A stretch of DNA of 58,486 bases from a virus. The stretch spans positions 1 to 58,486 of IMG/VR virus record IMGVR_UViG_3300008448_000089. One strand, given 5' to 3'. How positions within the stretch are numbered: the stretch's first letter is position 1; each line of letters starts with the position of its first letter. The notes beneath the pieces are model-generated. The model did no database searches and was not told the origin of the DNA. It was given only the letters and a program-made list of their open reading frames with translations. The position numbers and the translations under genes were made by a program. This document shows positions 52,060 to 58,486 of the stretch, piece after piece.

Positions 52060-52725
52060 ATGGGAATTCTTTGTAAAATGTTGGATCACAAGAATGAAGC
52101 TATAAACTTCTGGGGTGAAAACTGCGAATATCTTTTGTTCAAATGCAAACGTTGTAATCATGAGGAGATCTTTTGTTCTTACGAAGGCAAAATTCTCAAC
52201 AATGATGAGTTTGGAAAAAAGGTTTTAGACAAGATGATGAAAGACAAGGAATTCTCAAAAGCTTGTCATATCCACAGTCAGTTTGTAAAAGCTGAGCATA
52301 GCAATCCTTTTAATTTCAAAAAGCAAGAGGAGGAATATGAAAGGATCAGGAAGGAATTTAATTTGACGGGTTTAAAAAGACCAGCATGTCCAATTGAATT
52401 ATTCCGTGCGGGATTGTGGAAGGACATAAAGAATGATTCTGGTACGGCAAAGAAAAAGTCAAATACCAAAATCAAGACCAAACCTATTGTAAATGATCCG
52501 GAGCCGGATAATGAGCAGGGAGAGATTTACAATGTTTTCGAACCAGAAGACAATTCTTTTACCAACAAGGTCAAACCTATAAAATATAGTTTTGAATCTA
52601 TCAGCAAGGGAGAGACTCTGGAAGAGCTTGAGAGATTAGAAAAGATCTATGCAGCTAGGGAGAATTATGAAAAGGCTGCTGATATTTACAAAAAGATTCA
52701 AAAGCTCAAAATGAACAAAAAGTAA
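52060..52725 (+). CDS. Zinc-finger + UVR-motif-like protein
   Basis: 221 residues. N-terminal FKCKRCNHEEIFCSYEG has a CxxC pair. The C-terminus GETLEELERLEKIYAARENYEKAADIYKKIQKLK matches the UvrB/UvrC C-terminal coiled-coil (UVR) motif used in protein pairing. The middle is disordered, acidic and basic by turns. Possibly a DNA repair or protein-complex adaptor. It ends the operon at a strong terminator. Confidence 0.75.
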   Translation: MGILCKMLDHKNEAINFWGENCEYLLFKCKRCNHEEIFCSYEGKILNNDEFGKKVLDKMMKDKEFSKACHIHSQFVKAEHSNPFNFKKQEEEYERIRKEFNLTGLKRPACPIELFRAGLWKDIKNDSGTAKKKSNTKIKTKPIVNDPEPDNEQGEIYNVFEPEDNSFTNKVKPIKYSFESISKGETLEELERLEKIYAARENYEKAADIYKKIQKLKMNKK

Positions 52726-52751
52726 CCCTTAACCCAAACCACACCACGAAG

Positions 52752-52781
52752 ACCCGCAGGATTTATCTGCGGGTTTTTTTT
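52752..52781 (+). terminator. Intrinsic terminator of the plus-strand operon
   Basis: ACCCGCAGG-ATTTA-TCTGCGGGT followed by TTTTTTT, 26 bases after the stop of the UVR-like gene. A strong hairpin with a clean U-tract. Confidence 0.9.
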
Positions 52782-52813
52782 GTTTATTATAATATTATAA
52801 TTAATTTTATTAA

Positions 52814-53209
52814 ATGGAATTCATAGAAAATAACTTTGAGATAGAGCATATTAATTTGACTGATGCAAATTATATAAACTTAAATATAAATGATAAGCTG
52901 AAAGGTGTTCGTAGGAATCAATACGGTTTGGTCTTGTCAAAGATCAAATTAAAAAATAATGATGTTTACGAGATAGTTTTAAATTCTAACTCTAACGATA
53001 GAGCTACTGTAAGGTCGTATGTTGATGGGGATGAAAAATTAGATTCCTATTCTATACAGGAATACTTTATTAACGGAAAAAATAATTATTTAGAATTTAG
53101 TAATGAATCTTACTGTATGGTAATCAATTCAAATGAACCGATGAAAAACAAATATGTTTTTTCTGATTACCGGGATGCGATTGGATATTTAGAATCGCTT
53201 GAAAAATAA
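52814..53209 (+). CDS. Hypothetical protein
   Basis: 131 residues, soluble with beta strands (NYINLNINDKLKGVRRNQYG, NSNDRATVRSYVDGDEKLDS). Preceded by a terminator, so it must have its own promoter in the 30-base gap or use readthrough. Convergent with the HNH gene. Function unknown. Confidence 0.75.
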   Translation: MEFIENNFEIEHINLTDANYINLNINDKLKGVRRNQYGLVLSKIKLKNNDVYEIVLNSNSNDRATVRSYVDGDEKLDSYSIQEYFINGKNNYLEFSNESYCMVINSNEPMKNKYVFSDYRDAIGYLESLEK

Positions 53210-53219
53210 GTTGTGGTAA

Positions 53220-53693
53220 TTAAATAAAATTTAAAAATAATTCATCATCATACTTTGTGTGTTTTTCTGCATGACAATTAGAACAAAGCATGATACATTT
53301 ATCTAATTCTTTTTTGATAAATTCCCATGATTTGTGATTCATTTCAGCAATTGAAAAATCTTTTTCATCTGGATTCAGATGATGAAATTCTAAAGCAGCT
53401 AAACTTTTAGAATAACCACAATCTAAACACTTCCCCCCTTTATATTCTACTGCTCTTTTTTTTAATCTAAAACGTCTAATTCTCGTTATACATGTTGCAC
53501 AACATTTTCTATTATGAGAATTTTCCTTCAATTTTTTATTACACAAAGCACAATTTATATTTTTAATTTTTACTCTAAAAATTTTATGCTTTTTTAACCA
53601 CTTAGCTATTGTTGTTCTATGAACATTGTATAATTTCCCAATTTCAATGTTAGTTTTACCTTCATTAATTAATTTTTCCAAATCTTTTTTCAA
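53220..53693 (-). CDS. HNH homing endonuclease next to a broken tRNA
   Basis: 157 residues. The N-terminal HTH (EIGKLYNVHRTTIAKWLKKH) is followed by zinc CxxC pairs and the HNH core AALEFHHLNPDEKDFS (HH) with MLCSNCHAEKH (N-H). This is the layout of free-standing phage HNH homing nucleases. It lies just downstream of the tRNA 5' half at 53744-53778 and of the tRNA-like cluster. A homing insertion at a tRNA is likely. Confidence 0.9.
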   Translation of the reverse strand: MKKDLEKLINEGKTNIEIGKLYNVHRTTIAKWLKKHKIFRVKIKNINCALCNKKLKENSHNRKCCATCITRIRRFRLKKRAVEYKGGKCLDCGYSKSLAALEFHHLNPDEKDFSIAEMNHKSWEFIKKELDKCIMLCSNCHAEKHTKYDDELFLNFI

Positions 53694-53743
53694 AATATTT
53701 TTTAAAATAAATATTAAGAAAAAAAGAAAAATTACTTTTGGTA

Positions 53744-53778
53744 TTCAAAAATTGCTCTACCAACTGAGCTATATTACC
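53744..53778 (-). pseudogene. Truncated tRNA 5' half (broken tRNA)
   Basis: Minus strand GGTAATATAGCTCAGTTGGTAGAGC is a perfect acceptor-5', TA, D-arm of a tRNA. Sequence then departs in the anticodon stem (AATTTTTGAATACC), and no anticodon, variable or T-arm follows. The downstream stretch belongs to the HNH gene region. The first bases overlap the end of a 58-residue ORF, and an ATTACTTTTGGT direct repeat flanks it at 53731-53742 and 53793-53804. It is a deletion or insertion product. Confidence 0.75.
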
Positions 53779-53950
53779 TTTTACCTTCTATTATTACTTT
53801 TGGTTCTACTACTCCTTTTGATTCTAAGTATTTGACAGCGTTATAAATATTGTTATGAACTCTGTACGGTGTTCTAGGTATAAGGCCACATTTTGGTGGA
53901 TACACATGAACGGAATCACTACAGGAAAAAGTAATAATTTTAGTTTCCAT
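53774..53950 (-). CDS. 58-residue hypothetical protein
   Basis: ATG at 53950; METKIITFSCSDSVHVYPPK then CGLIPRTPYRVHNNIYNAVK and YLESKGVVEPKVIIEGKR. The stop codon lies within the first bases of the broken tRNA. Small alpha/beta protein placed between the tRNA-like gene and the broken tRNA. Confidence 0.62.
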   Translation of the reverse strand: METKIITFSCSDSVHVYPPKCGLIPRTPYRVHNNIYNAVKYLESKGVVEPKVIIEGKR

Positions 53951-53958
53951 TTTTTTTG

Positions 53959-54058
53959 TAGTCAGGACAGGATTCGAACCTGTATGTGGTAATCCTTTCA
54001 GATATTTCTCACTTACGTTTTTGCCGTATTAGCGTCTGCTCTATTCCGCCACCTGACT
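53959..54058 (-). tRNA. tRNA-like gene 3 (same ends, non-canonical core)
   Basis: 100 nt. Acceptor AGTCAGG/CCTGACT, D-arm GGCGGAATAGAGCAGACGC (expanded D-loop) and T-arm ACAGG-TTCGAAT-CCTGT. The core has TACG-GCAAAAA-CGTA, a 4-bp stem with no U33 and position-34 A. It shares AACG(C/T)AAGTGA(A/G)..ATATCTG with gene 1. Probably not a normal decoding tRNA. Confidence 0.7.
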
Positions 54059-54134
54059 ATTTGTTTTTAAAATATCTTGTAACGGCAATTATGCCTAATA
54101 TACAGATACTTGAATAAAATATTATCCAAGCCAT
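54057..54134 (-). CDS. Possible 25-residue membrane peptide
   Basis: ATG at 54134: MAWIIFYSSICILGIIAVTR plus YFKNK. It lies between two tRNA-like genes and its last bases touch the 5' end of gene 3. Short, so uncertain, but hydrophobic with an A-rich start context. Confidence 0.4.
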   Translation of the reverse strand: MAWIIFYSSICILGIIAVTRYFKNK

Positions 54135-54148
54135 AATTTTAATTTTTG

Positions 54149-54303
54149 TTGTCAGGACAGGATTCGAACCTGTATTGTGTAGAGGATAAGGCTTCAACGT
54201 CGGTCGTGCTACACCACCCGACAGTATTTTGACAACTCAAGGTTGTCCAAGTATGCTTAAGCACCATCACCTTATCGCTTGCGTTTCCGGTACGCACCTG
54301 ACC
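54149..54303 (-). ncRNA. Large tRNA-like RNA (155 nt), gene 4
   Basis: Ends GGTCAGG/CCTGACA and T-arm ACAGG-TTCGAAT-CCTGT match genes 1-3, and D-arm GCGT-ACCGGAA-ACGC follows. In place of an anticodon arm a 7-bp stem GATAAGG/CCTTATC encloses a large loop holding hairpins GACAAC-CTTGA-GTTGTC and GTCGGGTG...CACGACCGAC. It is far too large for a tRNA and too small for a tmRNA with tag ORF or for a group I intron. A tRNA-like structure RNA of unknown role. Confidence 0.68.
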
Positions 54304-54315
54304 ATTTAATTTATG

Positions 54316-54388
54316 TAGTCCATACGGGAATCGAACCCGTGTTTCCTCCGTGAAAGGGAGATGTCCTAGACCCCTAGACGAATGGACC
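54316..54388 (-). tRNA. tRNA-Glu(UUC), copy 2
   Basis: Acceptor GGTCCAT/ATGGACT; D-arm GTCTAGGGGTCTAGGAC; anticodon arm TCTCC-CTTTCAC-GGAGG gives UUC; T-arm ACGGG-TTCGATT-CCCGT. Canonical, unlike the tRNA-like genes next to it. Confidence 0.94.
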
Positions 54389-54394
54389 AGTATT

Positions 54395-54607
54395 TTAATT
54401 TAAATATATAGTTCTGATATACTGAGGATCTCCATCGATGTATATAAACATGAGTTGAATATGTTTTGCTTGATCTAGCGTTTCTTTGAACTCGTCTGAA
54501 TTCATGTAAATATCAACTCGTTGTTTAAGCCAAGTTTTTTTTGCCTCCTTGATGATCTCACTAATATGTTTAGGACTCTTGTTCCTATTGTTTTTACCGT
54601 CAGTCAT
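54395..54607 (-). CDS. Small hypothetical protein
   Basis: 70 residues, basic and helical (NNRNKSPKHISEIIKEAKKTWLKQRVD). It overlaps the next gene by ATGA. Last gene before tRNA-Glu copy 2. Function unknown. Confidence 0.74.
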   Translation of the reverse strand: MTDGKNNRNKSPKHISEIIKEAKKTWLKQRVDIYMNSDEFKETLDQAKHIQLMFIYIDGDPQYIRTIYLN

Positions 54608-54813
54608 AGATCTAAATTTTTGTTTACGTCGTCCATCATGATATTTGAATTCCTGTATGGTCTTTCACCCGGTTGATATCTGGTACCGGCCAGATAACCA
54701 CTATAAAAGAATTCAAACAATCTTTCTTTATTTTGAATTTCATTTTTTTCTGCAAACAATTCGAACCATGAGTCAAATACCTTTCTTGACTTATCTCTAA
54801 TTTCATTTATCAT
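54604..54813 (-). CDS. Small helical protein
   Basis: 69 residues: MINEIRDKSRKVFDSWFELF, FFYSGYLAGTRYQPGERPYR. Its ATG is 4 bases downstream of a perfect hairpin at 54817-54843, which could affect ribosome access. Function unknown. Confidence 0.74.
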   Translation of the reverse strand: MINEIRDKSRKVFDSWFELFAEKNEIQNKERLFEFFYSGYLAGTRYQPGERPYRNSNIMMDDVNKNLDL

Positions 54814-54816
54814 ATT

Positions 54817-54843
54817 TATAGAGAGCTTTGAGGGCTCTCTATA
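54817..54843 (-). other. 11-bp hairpin just upstream of a start codon
   Basis: TATAGAGAGC-CCTCAAA-GCTCTCTATA (minus strand) ends 3 bases before the ATG at 54813, with no U-tract on that strand. It could be a translational control hairpin, or a terminator on the plus strand (ATAAAAATAATAATTTT follows). Confidence 0.5.
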
Positions 54844-54861
54844 AAAATAATAATTTTAAAA

Positions 54862-55212
54862 TTAAAAAACCAATTCAGCATTCTTTTTTTTCAGTACAAC
54901 AATTTTTTCACCGAAATCATCTTCGAACACATCTACCAGATTCATAATTTCTAATTCATAAACTGACTGTTCAACACTTACTTGAATCACCAGCTTCTCG
55001 AATTCACTTTCTTGCCAGATCAATTCATCACCGTCGATAAACTTTTGGATTAATGATCCAGCGAACTTGTCAAAGAACAGTGTTCTTGCTTGTTCAGGGA
55101 AGTCAAATTGCTCAGAGAAATAATTTTCTTCCTCGAGGATTTTGACTGTTTCCGACGATACCTCACTCACTTCAAGAGGATACGGTACCACACTCATGTA
55201 GGTCTCAACCAT
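54862..55212 (-). CDS. Acidic hypothetical protein
   Basis: 116 residues. Acidic, alpha/beta (KILEEENYFSEQFDFPEQ, KFIDGDELIWQESEFEKLVI). No motif. It begins the unit before the hairpin and is preceded by the GP88 gene. Function unknown. Confidence 0.75.
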   Translation of the reverse strand: MVETYMSVVPYPLEVSEVSSETVKILEEENYFSEQFDFPEQARTLFFDKFAGSLIQKFIDGDELIWQESEFEKLVIQVSVEQSVYELEIMNLVDVFEDDFGEKIVVLKKKNAELVF

Positions 55213-55301
55213 GGCCGTTAAAATTTTTGGATTGCTAAAGACCGAAAGTATATTGTCAGATGAATGTAAACAAGTAATTATCCTTTTTTAATTATCAACA
55301 C

Positions 55302-56045
55302 TCATTTATTAATAACTTTCTCTCTTCCCTTTTTCTTTTGATAACCAGTCCAACCTTGCTTAGCTAACAGTGATTTAGCAGCTGCAGCCTTAGACCCTTT
55401 AGGTTGAGTTCCATGAATTAATAGAGCGAAAGAATGATTATAATCATATGCATGAGAATCGTCATGATCTATTTCCAATCCTTTTTCTATAGCTTCCTGT
55501 TCACTGTATACAACCTCTGCATACTTAAGATTGTATTGATCGATCAATTTATCAAGCTTACCACCTTTTGAAGCGTTCAGTTTAAGGTTAACTGGGATAT
55601 CATTAATACGATTGATCCAGTATTGAAGACTTTTTGTGTAAGCATAAAAGATACGATCAGGATTGTTTTTTGCAACAACAACCCAAGCGTCAAAGTAATT
55701 TTGATTAAAAAAGTCACCAGCTACATGAAGACGAACGATTTTGCCTTCACCGCTTTTTTTAATTTTAGGTAGACTTTGTTGAATCTTTTGCGACATTTCT
55801 TCAACAGTTTTAATATTCTTTAATTCGTTGAAGTTGTGATTTCTTTGTTCACGTACTGCAGGATAAAGACTTTCTTGTGAAGCTGAAAAGCATCGAAATT
55901 GAGTGTTTGCCCCGTCAGTAATTTTACCCGTCACCGGATCAGCTTTAGAATAGCATTCGTTAGCGAAGGGGCAGCTCCAACCACTGGCCAGAGAGAAAGA
56001 AATAATGTTTTTGAGTTTAGCGTTACCCGCAGAGAATTTTAACAT
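55302..56045 (-). CDS. GP88-like phage protein
   Basis: 247 residues. NAKLKNIISFSLASGWSCPFANEC opens with a Cys pair, FRCFSASQESLYPAVREQRNHN is a signature segment, and GKIVRLHVAGDFFNQNYFDAWVVVAKNNPDRIFYAYTKSLQYWINRI is the core of the mycobacteriophage Gp88/similar family. Cys, His and Asp residues suggest a metal or Fe-S centre. Role unknown; family is widespread in phages and plasmids. Confidence 0.9.
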   Translation of the reverse strand: MLKFSAGNAKLKNIISFSLASGWSCPFANECYSKADPVTGKITDGANTQFRCFSASQESLYPAVREQRNHNFNELKNIKTVEEMSQKIQQSLPKIKKSGEGKIVRLHVAGDFFNQNYFDAWVVVAKNNPDRIFYAYTKSLQYWINRINDIPVNLKLNASKGGKLDKLIDQYNLKYAEVVYSEQEAIEKGLEIDHDDSHAYDYNHSFALLIHGTQPKGSKAAAAKSLLAKQGWTGYQKKKGREKVINK

Positions 56046-56099
56046 AGTTTTCTGTTTTTTTAATCAATACGGATTTAAATTAAAAACGTTTAAGAAAAA

Positions 56100-56480
56100 T
56101 TAAACTATTTTATATTTTTTTGAAATATAATTTGAAATTAGGTCTTTGACAAATAACTCAGCTATTTCAGAATCCATAAGAGGTTTCATTCTAACTACTT
56201 CTTTTGAAGGAAGTTGAATAGTATCATTAATATAGTATTCGATCCTAAATATTTGTTCTGGTTCTTTCATTAGGCAGTATACCAGAATAAATTTAAGATT
56301 ATTTGAACGGTCACGGATTAGGAAATTGATTTCTCCTAGTTCGGTTTCAAAATATCTTTTTTTAATCTGGAGCTTATAAGCTTCATAATTTGAACCTTCA
56401 TAAATTTTACCGGGAATATCGTCCTCAATAATATTTACAGAATAATCAATTTTTCTGGGCTTTGACATAGAAGTAATCAT
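56100..56480 (-). CDS. Hypothetical protein
   Basis: About 126 residues from ATG at 56480 (MITSMSKPRKIDYSVNIIED); the longer frame would begin inside the DUF932 terminator. Beta-rich (GSNYEAYKLQIKKRYFETEL, FLIRDRSNNLKFILVYCLMK). Function unknown. Confidence 0.72.
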   Translation of the reverse strand: MITSMSKPRKIDYSVNIIEDDIPGKIYEGSNYEAYKLQIKKRYFETELGEINFLIRDRSNNLKFILVYCLMKEPEQIFRIEYYINDTIQLPSKEVVRMKPLMDSEIAELFVKDLISNYISKKYKIV

Positions 56481-56494
56481 TATTTTAAATTTAA

Positions 56495-56528
56495 AAAAGC
56501 AAACCCGATTTTCACCGGGCTTGCTTTT
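56495..56528 (-). terminator. Intrinsic terminator after DUF932 gene
   Basis: AAAAGCAAGCCCGG-TGAAAA-TCGGGTTTGCTTTT followed by TTAAATTT on the minus strand, 17 bases after the stop codon of the gene at 56545. Confidence 0.82.
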
Positions 56529-56544
56529 ATTGCTGATTTGCGGA

Positions 56545-57405
56545 TTAAGCGAGTACCTCAGCCAGTACAAGTTGGTCACGTTTGAGCTTAGCCTCAGGAA
56601 GCTCTTTCGTATTACAGTTATAGATAGCGTAGTTCAAAGCATTATAAACAGTATACAATGTTTGAGGACTACCTTCATGATTCACCAGTTCACCGTTCTC
56701 GTTTACATAGGTCAAAGAACCTTTTATTGAAGTTTCCATATTAAAACGTTCAACAGCAGTTTCCAGAATGTTTTTCGAGAATTTTAGTTTCTCTGAGACT
56801 TGAAGAATCTTACTTACATCAGCTTTAATCTGATTCATTTGTTCATAAACCTCCATATCTTGTTTAACTTCAGAAAGGAAAAGTTGAACAGAATTAATAA
56901 TTTCAGAATTAGAAGCAATACTCAAGTCCATACCATCTTCAGCAGCAGCAGCTTTACGGTGCTTTTTTGAGATGTTTACAGTGTTTCCTACTGGACGAGT
57001 AAGTCCGTTAGAGCAAACTACTCGATAAAAACCAAACTTCAGGGTTGTTTTAAGGGTTCCATCATAAGAATTCCAGACAGAGAATTTTGGTAGAATATCA
57101 TTAACAGTCAAAGATTTAACTCGATCCCGTATAATATAATCTACATAGAACTTTGTCCCGTCAACAATTGAAATTTTACGGTCAAAGGGAATTTTCTGGT
57201 CCTTCATCATTTTCTCCAGTGGTTTGTAAAGTGTTTCATTTTCACGGAGGTTGTAGGTGGAGGAGCAAAAACTTAGGATGTTACCATGTTCATCCAGAAT
57301 AGCATGGTCATTTGCACGAGGAAATTTTTTACCGGGAAGGATTGAACCTAGTTCAACTTTGGATACCGGTGCGAACAGTTTTTTTAAGGTCTCAGAGTTT
57401 TGCAT
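56545..57405 (-). CDS. DUF932 protein
   Basis: 286 residues. Family features: NDHAILDEHGNILSFCSSTYNLRENETLYKPLEK, FYVDYIIRD, FSVWNSYDGTLKTTLKFGFYRVVCSNGLTRP and a helical C-terminus (FLSEVKQDMEVYEQM). DUF932 proteins are phage or plasmid accessory proteins with unclear biochemistry, sometimes near anti-defence genes. A TACGTTTAAATTC motif precedes its start. Confidence 0.93.
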   Translation of the reverse strand: MQNSETLKKLFAPVSKVELGSILPGKKFPRANDHAILDEHGNILSFCSSTYNLRENETLYKPLEKMMKDQKIPFDRKISIVDGTKFYVDYIIRDRVKSLTVNDILPKFSVWNSYDGTLKTTLKFGFYRVVCSNGLTRPVGNTVNISKKHRKAAAAEDGMDLSIASNSEIINSVQLFLSEVKQDMEVYEQMNQIKADVSKILQVSEKLKFSKNILETAVERFNMETSIKGSLTYVNENGELVNHEGSPQTLYTVYNALNYAIYNCNTKELPEAKLKRDQLVLAEVLA

Positions 57406-57423
57406 GTTTTTTTAATTTAGAAT

Positions 57424-57435
57424 TTAAACGTAGTT
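57424..57435 (-). promoter_or_regulatory. TACGTTTAAATT upstream motif (copy 4)
   Basis: Minus strand CTACGTTTAAATTC, 18 bases before the ATG at 57405. Same motif as at 1571, 48331 and 50855. The rest of 57406-57640 is AT-rich and holds no gene that I see. Confidence 0.45.
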
Positions 57436-57644
57436 TTTTAATTTAAGTTACAGTGATTTATTTCTTTTGTTATCAATACGGAACAAAAAGAAAAAGGTTT
57501 GACTAAATTAAAAAATTTTTTTAATTCAAAACACCGGAAAAAATGTAAATTAAAAATTTAGATTCGTATATCTGTATGAAAATAGCCTCCAGTTTCCGGG
57601 CTGCTCGAGCTGGTCCGGACTGTAAAATAACTGGACAAAAAAAA

Positions 57645-57669
57645 ACCGCCTCCATTTCTGGAAGCGGCT
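57645..57669 (-). terminator. Intrinsic terminator after the KorB-like gene
   Basis: Minus strand AGCCGC-TTCCAGAAATGGA-GGCGGT then TTTTTTTT, 21 bases after the stop of 57691-58311. Confidence 0.88.
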
Positions 57670-57690
57670 TTTTGGGTTGAGACCTTAAAA

Positions 57691-58311
57691 TTAGTTAGCA
57701 ATCAGGGTTTCAACAAGCGTATTAAGAGAATTGTTTTGGGACTTGCTGATTTTCTTACCTAAGAAATTCATAATTAGTTCCTTGATTTTCTCTTTACGAG
57801 CGTTGTTCTCTGGCTGGGTATTGTTTACCACAGATACCGTAGGTTCTGTTTTTTCTTTGCGGGGACGACCACGACCACGCTTAGGTTCGGATACCACTGG
57901 TTCTTTTTTCTTTGACGGAGCCGTATCTTCCTTGTTTTCTTTCAAGCGACGGTCAATCTTTGAATTGATCAATTGCTCAGCCATTTTAACGAATTCCTTT
58001 TCGTCTTTAGCTTTACGTAAGATGTTCAAAGCATCTGTTCCACGGATTTTTCCAGCTTTAACATAAGACTTCATGCGTGGAGTCATAGAGGCCAGATTGA
58101 TCAAGTTGTAAACATGAGGCATGGACAACTTGGTTTCTTTCTGGATGATGGTAGGCTTTATATTATGTTTGGAGGAAAGCTGCTTTACAAGTGTAGCCTC
58201 CTTCAACATAGAAAGTTTAACACCATCATTTTTCTTTTTCAGTTGAGAGAAAATCTCTGCAACATCTGCCGAAAATTTCGGCTTCACGGATTTCGCTTTT
58301 GTTCGTGCCAT
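57691..58311 (-). CDS. KorB/ParB-like DNA-binding protein
   Basis: 206 residues, very basic. The HTH LVKQLSSKHNIKPTIIQKETKLSMPHVYNLINLASMTPRMKSYVKAGKI resembles the KorB/ParB central domain. RGTDALNILRKAKDEKEF follows. A GRGRPRK AT-hook-like motif lies near 135 in a charged linker, and a helical C-terminus (IMNFLGKKISKSQNNSLNTL) may dimerise. The ParB nuclease or NTPase box is absent. Likely a transcription or partition regulator; its own promoter and terminator suggest autonomous expression. Confidence 0.87.
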   Translation of the reverse strand: MARTKAKSVKPKFSADVAEIFSQLKKKNDGVKLSMLKEATLVKQLSSKHNIKPTIIQKETKLSMPHVYNLINLASMTPRMKSYVKAGKIRGTDALNILRKAKDEKEFVKMAEQLINSKIDRRLKENKEDTAPSKKKEPVVSEPKRGRGRPRKEKTEPTVSVVNNTQPENNARKEKIKELIMNFLGKKISKSQNNSLNTLVETLIAN

Positions 58312-58406
58312 TGTAATTGAGTTTTGGGGATTTAATTTAATTTGTTTTGAATTTTACTGATTAATTAACAATTGACTGTTTGAAACTATATTTGCTTAAT
58401 CCGATA

Positions 58407-58439
58407 CAAATGTAGATATATTTTATTATCCGTGTCAAA
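58407..58439 (-). promoter_or_regulatory. Bacteroidota-type promoter of the KorB-like gene
   Basis: Minus strand TTTG (58439-58436), 21 bases, then TACATTTG (58414-58407), matching TTTG-N19/21-TAnnTTTG. Predicted start near 58400, about 90 bases before the ATG at 58311. Confidence 0.68.
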
Positions 58440-58486
58440 TTTCTTATAAAAGAAATGTTGTAAGTTGCTGATAATCAATCAAATAA

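Noticed and set aside
54149-54303. tmRNA
   Set aside because: Too short, no tag reading frame ending in a stop in a loop, and a real D-stem is present.
53220-54303. Group I intron in a tRNA
   Set aside because: No 3' exon follows the half tRNA, and no group I core (P3-P7) can be drawn in the 155-nt RNA or around the HNH gene.
1-58486. CRISPR array
   Set aside because: No regularly spaced direct repeats with unique spacers were seen; the repeats found are iterons, protein repeats or shared tRNA ends.

Overview
This window looks like part of the genome of a large tailed phage that infects a Bacteroidota host. The DNA is very AT-rich. About 150 small genes are packed with 1-8 base overlaps, mostly on the minus strand. 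Shine-Dalgarno sites are absent, and starts follow A-rich runs as is usual in Bacteroidota. Two sites match the Bacteroidota promoter TTTG-N19/21-TAnnTTTG. Several phage accessory families are repeated: the MTPKEKA, MEKKQTA, MKGTL and MNKEQ small-protein families, DUF932, DUF4326, GIY-YIG and HNH homing nucleases, and a Bacteroidota-style sorting-tail protein. No structural (capsid, tail, terminase) genes are visible, so this is an accessory, early or regulatory part of a bigger genome.

Layout. 1-2.6 kb holds small genes with a GIY-YIG nuclease. 2.6-4.93 kb is a minus-strand operon of 17 tRNA genes, with a homing nuclease lodged before the last one. Immediately upstream (4.94-5.28 kb) is the most striking element: a canonical promoter, a 59-codon leader ORF that uses all 20 amino acids, and overlapping antiterminator and terminator segments just before tRNA-Phe. 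This has the layout of translational attenuation controlling a general tRNA supply operon. 5.3-25.5 kb holds many small membrane, secreted and cytoplasmic proteins plus recognisable enzymes: a CYTH protein, a kinase-like protein, DUF4326, a PLP aminotransferase, a HAD protein of the RNA-repair type, zincins, a P-loop polynucleotide-kinase-like protein, a cREC protein and DHFR. 25.5-30.2 kb holds a full-length phosphoenolpyruvate synthase, DUF2452 and a protein resembling only the DNA-binding domain IV of DnaA. 30-46.5 kb is a dense array of very small, often paralogous genes, a metallophosphoesterase and a MazG-like NTP pyrophosphatase.

At 46.5-47.65 kb is a 1.1-kb non-coding AT-rich region with iteron-like repeats and a perfect DnaA box. 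The strand bias in G/C changes here, so it is a candidate replication origin. 48.5-53.2 kb is a plus-strand block with an ECF-type sigma factor, a second cREC protein, an HTH regulator and lipoproteins. 53.2-58.4 kb returns to the minus strand: HNH nuclease, a broken tRNA, two large tRNA-like genes, a second tRNA-Glu, then GP88, DUF932 and a KorB/ParB-like protein behind a canonical promoter.

Two RNA groups deserve attention besides the attenuator. Four tRNA-like genes (near 31.3, 35.6, 54.0 and 54.2 kb; 100-155 nt) share nearly identical tRNA ends but have unrelated, non-canonical cores. Both isoleucine tRNAs of the operon appear to have the anticodon arm and D-loop in swapped order, with a covarying helix. 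Several genes of RNA-repair type suggest a phage that invests in tRNA supply and protection. That link is inference; the sequence motifs are seen directly.
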